Assembly: GCA_033064195.1 (NCBI GenBank)
Contig: JARBJD010000135.1
Coordinates: forward strand, 62,001 to 126,000
Source: Blattamonas nauphoetae
Taxonomy: Eukaryota; Preaxostyla; Oxymonadida
Direction: 5' to 3'
Length of the DNA stretch: 64,000 nucleotides
The notes beneath the pieces were generated by a model, which did no database searches, was not told the origin of the DNA, and was given only the letters and a program-made list of their open reading frames with translations. A program made the position numbers and the translations under genes. Below are positions 10,569-21,336 of this stretch, in pieces. Each line of letters starts with the position of its first letter. Within the stretch, counting starts at the first letter, position 1.

Positions 10569-11018
10569 CACTGACGAACAGATTAACGAATGGAGCACCC
10601 TTTTGGTCGAATTTTCTCTCAAAAGACCACGGCAGAGTTCTGTGTGGGTGAAATGATTATAAAACCAAATCCGACGCCTCATTCGGCGTGTCTACCATTT
10701 CCGCTCTTCCATCCAGTCCGCAATAGGTGCACGTTTTGAGAGGCGAGAACTTCTGTCGGTTCGGAAAGATGTTCCTGTTGTACCAACAAAAAACTGAAAA
10801 AAGAAAAAATGAGAGAAAAGAGAATCAGACCTCGATTTGCACTGATGAAGAGATTCCTGACATGGACCACTTTACTGTGGACGCCTTCCATTTCGGAGCA
10901 GTGAAAGAGGGGCGACGAAGGAGAATAAAGGAAAGTGTGGCAACTATCGAGCGAGATTGACGATAGAGAATCCAAATCGTTTCAGCAAACCATGAGGGGA
11001 TGTCAGAGTCGACAATAA
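10569..11018. other. Spacer and 3' flank of family copy C
   Basis: From about 10569 to 10920 no gene is seen. The last 90 bases are the inverted form of the conserved family 3' flank, including GTGATGCC-like and CACACACAAACAGTG sequence, and belong with minus-strand copy C. Confidence 0.5.
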
Positions 11019-11512
11019 TCACACACAAACAGTGTTTGCTGTCCAAAAGAAGACACAAATGGTTCGGAAAGTTCGGTGGTTCTGTTCTGTTTCTAATAAC
11101 CTCGTGGAAGGTTCGCTCCCCGCAGGTTGTTCCATCCGATCGATATGTCAACAATTTGTCCTCCGAAGTATTCGTTTTGGTCGTTGTGCAGCTTTTCCTC
11201 AAACACATCTTCGATGCCCTCCATTCTCAACATTTGACTTACTATTCTCCACATCTGGTACACTTCTCCCCTTCTGTTGTCCCATTCACACACAAACAGT
11301 GTTTGCTGTCCAAAAGAAGACACAAATGGTTCGGAAAGTTCGGTGGTTCTGTTCTGTTTCTAATAACCTCGTGGAAGGTTCGCTCCCCGCAGGTTGTTCC
11401 ATCCGATCGATATGTCAACAATTTGTCCTCCGAAGTATTCGTTTTGGTCGTTGTGCAGCTTTTCCTCAAACACATCTTCGATGCCCTCCATTCTCAACAT
11501 TTGACTTACTAT
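11019..11512 (-). repeat. Exact 227-bp duplication inside the 3' end of copy C
   Basis: Bases 11019-11245 and 11286-11512 are identical over 227 bases as far as I could compare, at an offset of 267, with 40 different bases between. The repeated block covers the family C-terminal code (MEGIEDVFEEKL to WNNLRGANLP) plus start of 3' flank. Perfect identity implies a very young event or an assembly join. The upstream frame meets the second block out of frame. Confidence 0.9.
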
Positions 11513-12371
11513 CTCCTTGAAAATAATAGATACTCGGTTCAGATTCGAAGAACGTGAGACAACTCGGAATCGTGATTAATACAGGCATATTCAAGACGCA
11601 ATCCATTGTCGGATGATACACAGGTGATACTTGGAGGAGTCTGGCGAGCAGTTTCAGAAAACGCATGGATTGGTCTTCGTTGATCATCGAAAAGCTGTTC
11701 GCGCACAAATGCCAAATATACATCTCCGATGGGACCAGAACTTGCTGAAGAACTGTCTCGTAAACAGCTTGATCTTCATCGTCATCTTTAGTTTCGAGTT
11801 TTGAGAGCCCATCCGTTGTTGTGAGCCAGAGAGAAAAGGCGATGATACGACTGAGACAGATGTGGACATCAACTGCTTCTGAGAAAGAAAGAGACAGCGG
11901 ATGGAGAGTGTTGATGAGTTGAGGGATCAGATCAGCGTTGACGAGGGTCAGATTGTATTTAGCGGAACACCAATCGAACAGAGAATCCAGCATCTTGATT
12001 GCAGCAGTGGTGACGGCCTGACTGGGGAATGAAATGAGCCCCAGAATTGACTGTACGAAGTCGGGGGAAGACTTATCAGAGTTCGATGCAAGAGTGCCGA
12101 GAAAAGCATCGGCGGAGTTTCGACCCTCTGGACGCACAGATTCGAGGAATTGTGCGGCTTTCGTTTCTAAATATTCATCAAGAGCAGGCTGTAACTTTAA
12201 AGTGGCAACAAGAGACTGGAAGACAACTGCCTTTTCTTGTATGGTTTCATCGGCATCTTCGCTCCAATTCAGGAACGGCGAACAATCCATTGATAATTGT
12301 ATCTGAGAGGAGGACATATCAGAGCGTGATTCACTTGAGGAAGTATCTATTTTCTTGATAATCTCGGTCAT
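11466..12371 (-). CDS. Multicopy oxymonad family protein, copy C, altered 3' end
   Basis: Minus-strand ATG at 12371 (MTEIIKKIDTSSSESRSDM) with the family motif at 12394-12411. All landmarks are present as far as TIPSCLTFFESEPSIYYF. The frame then leaves the family pattern and ends after 301 residues in GDSKSNVENGGHRRCV, because the duplicated block at 11286-11512 joins out of frame. The normal C-terminal code is present downstream (minus strand, 11323 to 11093), headed by a block that begins WDNRRGEVYQMW. The copy is therefore either a pseudogene or makes a shortened protein. Confidence 0.75.
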   Translation of the reverse strand: MTEIIKKIDTSSSESRSDMSSSQIQLSMDCSPFLNWSEDADETIQEKAVVFQSLVATLKLQPALDEYLETKAAQFLESVRPEGRNSADAFLGTLASNSDKSSPDFVQSILGLISFPSQAVTTAAIKMLDSLFDWCSAKYNLTLVNADLIPQLINTLHPLSLSFSEAVDVHICLSRIIAFSLWLTTTDGLSKLETKDDDEDQAVYETVLQQVLVPSEMYIWHLCANSFSMINEDQSMRFLKLLARLLQVSPVYHPTMDCVLNMPVLITIPSCLTFFESEPSIYYFQGDSKSNVENGGHRRCV

Positions 12372-13849
12372 TCTTTCTGATTCTGATTCGAATCACTCGT
12401 TATGGGTCAGAAAGAAGAGTGAGCGAAACAATGATGGTGAGATGAAAGAGACGTCCAAAAGGAAGAAATAAAATCAACCAACGAAGACTGACACAATCAG
12501 GGAATGAAGAGACAAAGAATGAACGAGACTTGAAGAAAGAAGGCATCAACTCGTCGAAGAACAGTGTGTGGATGAATTACGAAGCATGAATGCAGATGAA
12601 GAGATTCAGGCGTCATGATTCACAGTCCTTCATCGTCTTTGGTCCTTGACTCTCGTTCAGATTCGCCGTTCCCTGCCGAATCTCATCGCTCCCTTCGACA
12701 CATTGCACCGCCCATCCCTCAGCCACTCCCTTCTCCGCCAGTGCCATCAACAGCACACAGTGTTCCGCCCTTTGCGGCCAGGCATCGGTTGGGCGATTAT
12801 TTTGGGTTTCCCGAACCATCAAATCGAATCCCACACATTTGTCCGCTTTTTGGTTCACAGCAATGCACACTCGAAGGGACGCGGGGAGTGTTCCCCCACT
12901 CTCGAAAGTTCACGGCCCATTTGGTCCACCTCACACCCAATCCAACCCATCCACCGCCTTTCGACCATCCGCCCTTCTCATTCACAGCAACCGCTCAGCC
13001 GAGACGAGGATGCGAGACAATTGTGGGATGTCAGTGAATGACGAAGAGACGCGTCCATTCCCTGTTCTCACAAGCACTCCCAACATCACTCGCTGGCCGT
13101 TCGATCATGTCTCATATGCCATGTGAATGTCAGATTTTGTGAGATGACAGATCCGCATCCGAAAGGGCAGTCTGATCGTTCCTCGCGTGGAGTGTGGACG
13201 CTGGCATCGGAGTGCTGATGTCGGCTGAGTTTGTTGCAGAGGAGGGAGGGATGGACGAAGAGCGAGTGATGGAGTGTGACGAGCTGGCGTGTCGCGGGAT
13301 GATGAAGTGAAAAGGTCTGTCTGCGTCTGGTGGCGTTCGAAGGCGATGAGGGGAATGCACTCAAAGGAGGCTGAGCGAGAAAGGAGTGAAATCGCTGGGC
13401 GAACAATCCAACGAAGAAAAATGAAGATCAGGGTGTGTGTCCAGCGTGGTGGAGAGTTGTCGAGTCCAACCCCACTTCTTCTGTCTTCCCGAAGAGTCGA
13501 AGACGATGGGCAATGTGGGATCGATTCTGAAATCCAATTTCATCCTTGCAATCAATCATCAAGAGACAACAATCACGAAACAATCACGCGAACACAAATT
13601 TCCAACAATCATCACCATCCATCGATCAACGCATTGCCTTCCAGAAACGACTTGTGCAGCAGTGCGAGAGGGGTGGCGAAGGAGAAGGAGAGTGTGGGGA
13701 CGATTGATGGAGACTGATGAGAGAGAAGCTGAACCGTTCTGGCAAATCATGAGGTGATGCCAGAGCCGGTAAAGATCACACAAAAACAGTGTGTGTTGTC
13801 CAAAAGAAGGCAGAAAGTGGTCGAAAGAGTCGCTGGTTCTTGCCTGTTT
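12372..13849. other. Flanks of copies C and D, no confident gene
   Basis: 12394-12411 holds the family motif of copy C and 12412-12560 its conserved leader. 13700-13849 is the inverted 3' flank of copy D. Between about 12600 and 13690 there are overlapping short frames on both strands; plus-strand frames at 12615-13041 look somewhat protein-like (for example GFPNHQIESHTFVRFLVHS) but change frame and match nothing I know, so I do not call a gene. Confidence 0.45.
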
Positions 13850-14801
13850 CTATTCCTGTTCCGGAAGGTTCGCTCCCCGCAGGTTGTTCCATTCAATCGA
13901 GTAGTCAACAATATGTCTTCCGAAGTATTCGTTTTGGTCGTGTTGCAGTTTTTCCTCAATCACATCTTCGATGCCCTCCATTCTCAACATTCGATGCACT
14001 TTTATCCCCATCTGTCGCACTTCTCTGCTTGTCTTGTTCCATCTCCGCTGGGCCTTCACCATAGATGACAGAAAATACCAGATTGACTCATCATCTCCGA
14101 ATAACGTGAGGCAACTTGGGATCGTGAGAAAGATGGGCATATGAAGAACGAAATCCATGGTAGGTTGATGATATGGAGATATTTCGAGGATTCGGGCGAG
14201 AAGAAGCATAAAGAAGCAGGATTGCTCATCATTGATGATCGAAAATCGGTTCGAGCACGAATGCCAAATATACTTCTCCGAAGGGATGAGAACTTGTTGA
14301 AAAGTTGTCTCATGAACAGCTTGTTGTTCATCGTCTTCTTCAATTCTGAGTTGTCTGAGACCATATCAGTCAGTCCCGCATTCCGGAATTTGGAATACTT
14401 TTTTATTGTAAGGGACGATCACAACACTTTATGCCAACTTGATTCCAGTGTCATTTGAAAAGAGCAGAAATAACAGAAATGATGTTACGAAGGGAAATAC
14501 TATGAATTCGTCAGACATAATCCACTAGAAAGCCGAATTGGAGCTGACCCATAACAGGTGATCTCCGTCAGCACCATCGAAGGAAGAATCTCTGGTTGAA
14601 TCAATTATGTGTAGCAAATTGTAGACACCTGTTGGTTCTTCTCCAATGGGAAGAATCTTAAAATCTCCATATTCGTTGAGAAGTGTGTGATCGGCTCCTT
14701 TATTAAAAAAAATATGCCAAATTCTGGAATCCAGGACTGACTGATGGAGCTGAGAGCCAGATAGAAGAGGCGACGGTTTTCATGAGACAGGTGTGGATAT
14801 C
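13850..14801 (-). pseudogene. Family copy D, 3' half, cut off by the 17-kb transposon
   Basis: Minus-strand code from DIHTCLMKTVASSIWLSAP (14801 to 14744) and, after a small 377-bp insertion, GLRQLRIEEDDEQQAVHET through TIPSCLTLF, MEGIEDVIEEKLQHDQ and WNNLRGANLPEQE to the stop at 13850. It lies in one frame once the small insertion is set aside. The matching 5' half is at 31972-32472, beyond the large transposon. Both halves retain good code, so the gene was probably intact when it was hit and the insertions are fairly recent. Confidence 0.85.
14367..14743. mobile_element. 377-bp MITE inside family copy D
   Basis: Starts CAGTCAGTCC and ends GGACTGACTG, with inverted ends of roughly 40 bases that are imperfect further in (the GGAATTTGGAATAC side against the inverse of ATATGCCAAATTCTGG). 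AT flanks both sides. The reading frame of copy D resumes exactly if the element and one AT are left out, giving the family motif AP-Y-GL. It carries no coding capacity. The family is uncertain; the 2-bp duplication would suit a mariner- or PIF-like MITE, although AT is not the usual TA. A degenerate version of the family upstream motif (14544-14562) lies inside it. Confidence 0.75.
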
Positions 14802-15288
14802 GGCTGCCTCAATTTGAAGTTGGTTTTCTCGAGTACCGTTGGTATTCTAAGCTGCAGTTGGTTTTCTGAACGACCGTTGGTTTTCTGAACGACCGTTGGT
14901 TTTCTGAATGACCGTTGGAAATCTGCAAAAAAAGTTGGTGTTTTTAAACCATATCAGTGTGGATGTTTGATCAAAAAAAATTGTACAAATAGACGAGTTG
15001 GTAGATTCAGAGACTTCCGCTGTTGGGACCCAGGTTCGAATCCCGGGATCGTCAACTTTTTTCTTCAATGGATTTTTCTGACATGATCATACACATTTTT
15101 GTGAAATTATAGCAGTATTCATGATCGGATGAGTAATGTTCGACAATTGGATTGAATTTGCCTTTTTTTGAATCGGATCATCCCACTCTCTCTTAAACTC
15201 ACCTCTTCTCTCCAATCAACTTATTGAGACTCTTCGATAGTTCAGGATGCACCATTCAACAGCAATCAACACCTGTATGCGAAGCGCT
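14802..15288 (+). repeat. MULE left terminal inverted repeat (copy L)
   Basis: Order from the outer end: GGCTGCCTCAATTT, an AGTTGGTTTTCTCGAGTACC block, three roughly 20-base direct repeats containing GACCGTTGG, a run of A, a tRNA-like stretch (14992-15054), and an AT-rich part ending near GAAGCGCT. It matches 20829-21333 in inverse at roughly 98% by eye and 31600-31962 in inverse more loosely. Confidence 0.9.
14992..15054 (+). repeat. tRNA-like sequence in the left MULE end
   Basis: Contains a D-loop-like AGTTGGTAGATT, a T-arm with CAGGTTCGAATCCCGG, and outer arms GACGA and TCGTC that pair. The 5' half of the D-arm is missing, so this is not a working tRNA but a relic or a mimic. The same sequence occurs in the internal repeat (21062-21124). 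Confidence 0.6.
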
Positions 15289-15856
15289 GAAGTTTGAAGC
15301 GGAGATCAAGAATACTGAAGCCAACCAATTCTCCTCATTCTCTACTGCCATCTGCAGATTGGTTGGACGGTTGAAACGCACTCGATTCATATGATATGGA
15401 TTTCATTGTTTTCTGGAACCAGATAGTAAGTCATCCCCAACTCCTGTGCTGCACAAATCCAGTTTGTTTTTGAACACTTCACCAACCAATATTTCGGAAA
15501 CAAGACAATATCACGTCTTCAATTCATTCAGTGCATGTCACAAGCAATCAAGAAAACAAAATATTCGCGAAAATAGGCTCAGAAACTGGTAAAGAATGGG
15601 TAAAACGATAATAGCCTCAGATCCCCTCCCCCGAATCTCTAACGTCTCATGTACAGGCAAGAACGGGCAGGACGCACAGAGCAAGACACTGCCAGAACAG
15701 AAAGCGACAGCGAGATTCAGCGCAGAACAGGACAGCCAAATAATGACGAGCTTCGAAGCAGAACAGAACGCGGAGGAAGAAAGAGGATGGGACACGAACC
15801 AAAAGAAAGGGAACGGGCCACGACGGCAGATCCACCCAATCCGATCGGAGAAACAA
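15289..15856. other. AT-rich cargo spacer, no gene recognised
   Basis: Between the left terminal repeat and the phosphatase-like gene I see no motif. GC rises sharply from about 15650, where the 3' part of the cargo gene begins. Confidence 0.45.
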
Positions 15857-17506
15857 TCAGAAATGGTGCTTCTTCATCGCAGCCACAGCCTTCCCCTTCG
15901 CGACTGGTGTTGTCGGTGTTCTCTTCTTCACACTCGCAGAATGCACACTGCCGTATTTTGGGGAAGAGGGGGAGGGTGTGGGAGGGGTTGTGGGGAGCGA
16001 GACCAACTTTGGGGCTGGCTTCGAGTGTTGCGGCGAGCACATCCCATTCCCGCGCGAGAACCGGAGCATCGTCACAAGAACAGGACTCGGCGGTTCGTTC
16101 AAGTTCGCGTGGTCCTTCGGAGGCGAAAGGGGGTTTGTGAGTGTGGGCGACGAGGGGCGAGAGCGGTCTGTGTTGTAGTCCGCTGCCGACGGAGGGGTGT
16201 GCGGTGGGGGCGAGAAGAGCGGCAGGAAGTGCTGGTCGGTGCGCAGTGAGAGCGGGGTGGGGTTCAGTTCAATCACCGACTCGCTTTCTTCGCTCGTTGC
16301 GCACGTCGGCGAATCAATTCGCGAGGAGGAGGCCAGCGAATCCAGTGACGCTGCGGACGAGACTTGTGTGAGTGTGGGCGGCCGGGCATGCCGTTCGGGA
16401 GTGGTCGAGTCTGATTTGGCGCGTGTGTTCGGCGATGGCGTATTTCGGTCCAAACTCGTCGCAGGACTGCGAAGTGGTTCTGCCGACGATTTCGGAGCGG
16501 TGCCCGGCCGATCCTTGCCGTCGGAGGGCGTTTTGTTCGATTGTCCGAAGAGCTGACAGTTTCGGCTTCCAGCTTCCATCAATTCCAGAATCGTCGGGTG
16601 CCCCAAGAATTGTACCGGCACATTCTGAACATTAATCTGCGGCACGTCCAATCCGAGTGGAGTGTAGCTTCAGCAAGCGCTGGTCAGCGGGTGGGCGACA
16701 CGCGAAAGAAGCGGGCTCGTTTTCGCCAACTTCAGCGGCATTCGGTGTCTCCTCGCATCGCCCGACTGCAGAATCGATCCCGCAGGCTCCGTCCCGCTTG
16801 TCGGTTCACTCGTCTGCGGTCGTTTCGTCAACAAGCTCGATTTCGGTTTCACAACACACGGCGCCAGTGAGCTGGGGAGCTTCACTTTCGGAGCAGTACG
16901 CACACTCGGCGCAGACTGAGTCAGTCGCACTGCCTGGTTGAACGACGTTTTGTGAAGAGTGAACGATTCCTGCAAAAGACGAGGCGTTCGCACAAGACGA
17001 CTAATCACTCCAGCTTGCTTCCTCAACCCCGAAACGAACGATCGCTTCATCCGAGTCCGCCGGCTCAGCGACGTCACTTCCATCGCATGCTCCACTCACC
17101 AACTGTAGTGGTGAATCAGAAAAATCGATACAATCAGCATCGCGCGGTTGTGCCCTTGAGGTGAATGAACCAGGATCACCCCGTCACCATCAAGTGCTTT
17201 GTCAAGAAAGCTGCACACACGGCTCACATGTTTCGCTGGCGATGCCAAGAATGTCGAAGGATCTAACTCAGACATCGGCAGAGACAGTATCGACACGTTA
17301 TTCACACTCCAAACATTCGAACCAGATGTCGTTCCAGTTCCACAGATCACCACATGAGTGATTCGTTGAGTGTTCAGAAACTTGCGAACGAGGAGAATGA
17401 CGGCGAGAAGAAAACGAACAGCAATCGAAGAAGTGGTATCCTCATTCCCCAAAAACAATTGAGGCATCAGCTTAGACACAGGCGTGGGTGGAGATGGAGG
17501 AACCAT
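15857..17506 (-). CDS. Dual-specificity-phosphatase-like protein with Ser at the catalytic Cys
   Basis: Minus strand from ATG 17506. The N-terminal part has the DSP core: LFLGNEDTTSS, then FLNTQRITHVVICG, then the P-loop VHSPQGHNRAMLIVSIFL. DSPs need HC-x5-R; here it is HS-x5-R, as in STYX-type pseudophosphatases that bind but do not cleave phosphate. Three open stretches (17506-17099, 17095-16673, 16651-15857) lie in one frame, separated only by TGA at 17096 and 16670. A phase-keeping GTGAGT...TTAG intron of 99 bases and a GTCGCC...CGCAG intron of 63 bases would remove both stops, so splicing is the simplest reading, though nonsense changes cannot be excluded. The C-terminal part is Ser/Pro-rich and disordered. 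It is cargo of the MULE, probably captured host DNA. Confidence 0.6.
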
Positions 17507-17542
17507 CCTCGGTCCGAGTTCTCGCAAAGTGGAGTACGTCGG

Positions 17543-20500
17543 CTAATCACATTGACTGTGACGTGCATGTTGTGATGGCTGCTGTTCCAGTGAGGATGAA
17601 CTGTGTCTGACAGAGTGCGATATGGAGAGGACGCCAAAAGTTGTATCGGAGGTTGTTGAGCAGGATGTGTATGTGCAGGCGGTGACTGTCACATCAAAAA
17701 TAGGCCTGAAGCTGACATTTTTGACAGACTTCCATGACATCGAGTGTGAGATGAGGAGTGATGAGTAGTCGAAGGCGGAGATGAAAATCCATTATCCAGA
17801 TTGTCCGCTTGAACATTGACAGATTGAATCGAATTTTGAGTCGGTGACAAGACTTGAAGGTGGGAATTTGGATGGACACGAAATCGAGATCCCTCTGCCG
17901 TCATGTGTGGAGGATCACGTGGAGAACGAGCATTCTCTGATGATGGGATGATGTTGACGAGGCTGGACGGGAGGGCAGAGTTCCGACAGACGCGGATGAC
18001 AGGGTCGATGGAAGAACGACGATCAGTTTGGAGGATGCCAGATCATCCATACACATTGATGTTCGTGGCAGCAAAGAGGTCAGTTATGAGGCTGTGAGTC
18101 CGCTGGGTTCCAGGAACAGCGCTGCCAAATCTTCTGTTCTGTTCATCTGTTTGGTGAGTGTGATTGTGGTGAATCCAGAAGGGATTGTGGGGTGTGTGTG
18201 AGTTGGACACGACGCGCTTGGTTGAGCAAACTCCCCAAATTGATTGTCGTCTTCCGACGCAACAGTGAAACTGTCACGTGACAACAAGAATGTTCCCCTC
18301 TGTCTCATACCCTCCCTTTTCACCCACTCCTTCTCTTCTTCTTCCCCCATCTGACCTGGCGGAAGAAAGATTCTCCTCTCCCCTTCACACGCAGCCACAA
18401 TCTGCTGATCTTTCTCCAACACACTCCCAACACTCGACAGGCTCGCGAAACTTGATGCACAACATTTCAAGCTGACAGTGTCGCCTGCATCGTCTGGCAT
18501 TGTCCAACCTTCCACAGAAGAGACAATAGTGAGTGTGGACATTGTGAGCTCGTCCTCTCTTCTTCCTCCCTCTTCGCCAATCCTCCTGTTTCCGCTTCTT
18601 CTTCACCAGGAATGTCCCATTCGTTCTTTGCTCCTCTTCTTCGCTCTTCTTCCAGTGCATTTTTAGGCTTCGAGTTGTTGTTTTGCTCGTTCAACCGTTT
18701 AGATTCTTGTTTCAGCCATTCGTTCTCTTCACTTGTTTGATACTCCTCCAGCGAGTCGTTCTCATCTTCATCCCTCCTTCCTCTCATCACTTCCTCCTCC
18801 AACACTCACAACACCCCAACCATCCCTTCCACCACTCTCCCCCCTCTCTACTCCCATCCTCACCACTCTCTTCATCTTCTTCTCACACCATTTTCGAGTT
18901 CATGGACGTGGTCTTGGAGTGTACAGACTACAATTGTCCAATCTGAGCTCTGTCGACTCTTTCATTCCTTACAAGCCTGTTCTTCTTCTCTCTCCCATCT
19001 CCTTCATTCCACTCGACCTTCCGCTCATCAGCATCTCGTCGTTGAGTGGAAGGATGGAGAAGAGGAGGTTGGTTGCAGATGGAAGAGGAAATAGAGAAAT
19101 GGGGGGACGAGGTGGAGGAAGTGGACGAGACCCAATTCTGAAATCTTCGTGGAAAGCTGATCAAGAAGATTGATTGTTCAGGCGAGGCTGGAGACGCAGG
19201 TTGTGATCTGGTCGAGTGAGATGTCGGGATGGTACGAGGAATGGAGAACATGAGTTGGTTGTTGACCGGAGGAGAGACGAGTGAAGACGACGAATGATAT
19301 GAACGAAGCTGTGAGAAGCACGACAATTAGTGTGTTGGTTCTTCTTTCAGCTCGTCGTCGAGTTGGAGTGATGGCGGAAGGGTCGGTTCGGGATGATCGA
19401 GCTTATGATCGTTAGCTTCCATTGTCTCACCAACAGAGAGAATTAAAACGTTCAAAGGGTGTCGTCCTTGAAGCAAGGGCAGCGAGAGGGGATGAAGAGA
19501 GGGCGACTTCAGTCTTTCCACTGTGGGGCGGTAGTCAATGAACATTTGTGTCGACTTAGCGTGGAATTCGTGTTCTGAGGGAATTTTCGAGCCCAGAGTG
19601 GAAAGTATACGATAGACGGGTGAAGGAAAAGGGAGAGATCTCTATTGGGTAATGAAGAGACCACGGAGGGTGATCAAGGTGGTCGATGTGATGTGAGGGT
19701 GAAAGCCTGGCGGAACAATCCCAAAAGAAGAAGTAGATGGGTTGTGGAACGTGGGGAGGTCGGAAAGTTTGGGAGAGGCTTCGAAATATTAAAATTTTGT
19801 GCTGACATCAACAAAATCAGTGCAGAACTTGTTGAGCATCAATATCCGCGTAGAGAAGAGAAATATGAATGCCATCTTCTGCAGATAACTTTCTTTCGTT
19901 TCAAATGTGTCCGGATTGTCTGTAGTATGCAAATCTTTCGCAATAAGTGTTAAATTTTGGAGTGTTCTGAGATTGACTGCAGCAGCTACTGAAGGCGGGG
20001 AGAGCTTCGAAGGAAAATGAAAATGTGAACATTAGTGGCAGTTTTCAGTCGTTTGGAGAGGGATGAGAGGTGCAGAGCTCATTAAACGCGCGTCGGACTG
20101 GCCGAGAATGTCAACGTACCTGCCTTCCCAGTTGACGAACAGGACGCAATGAGTGTCATCAAAACCAAGATTGTCGCACTCAATGTAGATTGAACAATGA
20201 GCTTTTCCTTCAACAGGCAGGAGTGGCGGAGTTTGGCGTGTTTGGGGTATCATTCTTCTCTTCACCACCAGCTCCACCGAGATGCTCAGTTTCAACAAAG
20301 GAGTGGAAACTCTTCGGATGTTCGAGCATTCCTAAGAAGCTTTATTAGAGCAGTACTTTCGGCGAAGAACAGAGAAGATGTGAGTGTTTGGACAGATCCA
20401 GTATCAAAATTAGGAAGAAGTGACGATTCATTTGCAGAAACACCATTTGCCGATGGATTGTTGGAATGTCCACTTTTGGAGAGATGGGCGTGGAATTGCA

Positions 20501-20741
20501 GTCGACCATGTTTACTTCTGAGTTTGTTGAATTCGTGATATAAGCTGTTAAAATATGTCAATTCCACTTCATTGAGCACGTTTATCTTTTGTTGGTAGGT
20601 TTTTTGGAGCTGAATTGCTTCTGAAGCCACCATCTTCGATGTGGATGACTGATGGTGAATGAAGATGCATTGCTCCTCCACCAACAGTTGTAGTATTACG
20701 ATTGAAGTAACAACGATATAAGTACGCAAGATCGCGATCAA
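17543..20741 (-). other. MULE cargo with coding-like stretches, gene models unresolved
   Basis: Several minus-strand stretches look protein-coding but no whole gene can be drawn. At 18385-18660 a Lys/Glu-rich helix is followed by HYCLFCGRLDNARRCRRHC, a zinc-binding-like cluster. 18467-18805 in another frame is an acidic coiled coil. 18928-19545 is Ser/Pro-rich. At 20292-20741 and 20032-20298 two overlapping frames give a helical segment (SEAIQLQKTYQQKINVLNE) running into IYIECDNLGFDDTHCVLFV, which needs a frame change or intron near 20295. They may be exons of one or two captured genes. Confidence 0.35.
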
Positions 20742-20828
20742 GATCGATTCAAGCTCTGTTGGGAGCTGAACTGGAAATGATGATGGAATCGAAGACAGTT
20801 AGTACTTCTAATTCACGGAAATTAACAA

Positions 20829-21333
20829 GCGCTTCGCATCCAGGTGTTGATTGCTGTTGTATGGTGCATCCTGAACTATCGAAGAGTCTCAATAAGTTGA
20901 TTGGAGAGAAGAGGTGAGTTTAAGAGAGAGTGGGATGATCCGATTCAAAAAAAGGCAAATTCAATCCAATTGTCGAACATTACTCATCCGATCATGAATA
21001 CTGCTATAATTTCACAAAAATGTGTATGATCATGTCAGAAAAATCCATTGAAGAAAAAAGTTGACGATCCCGGGATTCGAACCTGGGTCCCAACAGCGGA
21101 AGTCTCTGAATCTACCAACTCGTCAATTTGTACAATTTTTTTTGATCAAACATCCACACTGATATGGTTTAAAAAAACCAACTTTTTTTGCAGATTTCCA
21201 ACGGTCATTCAGAAAACCAACGGTCGTTCAGAAAACCAACGGTCGTTCAGAAAACCAACGGTCGTTCAGAAAACCAACTGCAGCTTAGAATACCAACGGT
21301 ACTCGAGAAAACCATCTTTAAATTGAGATGGCC
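20829..21333 (-). repeat. Internal third copy of the MULE terminal repeat
   Basis: An inverted copy of 14802-15288 with about 98% identity by eye, including the tRNA-like part (21062-21124). It has one more of the roughly 20-base GACCGTTGG repeats. Its outer end reads AAATTGAGATGGCCC, corresponding to the GGCTGCCTCAATTT end elsewhere. With the left end it brackets the 15.8-20.7 kb cargo as a 6.5-kb unit, although the 9-bp duplication belongs to the outer pair. Confidence 0.9.
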
Positions 21334-21336
21334 CAG

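Noticed and set aside
11000-11557. Plus-strand frames of 162-185 codons
   Set aside because: They are antisense of the duplicated C-terminal code of family copy C, and the duplication makes them look longer.
15857-17506. TGA recoded as an amino acid in the phosphatase-like gene
   Set aside because: TGA ends other genes here (for example 10568 and 56426), and both internal TGAs fall in plausible phase-keeping introns. Splicing or nonsense change is simpler.
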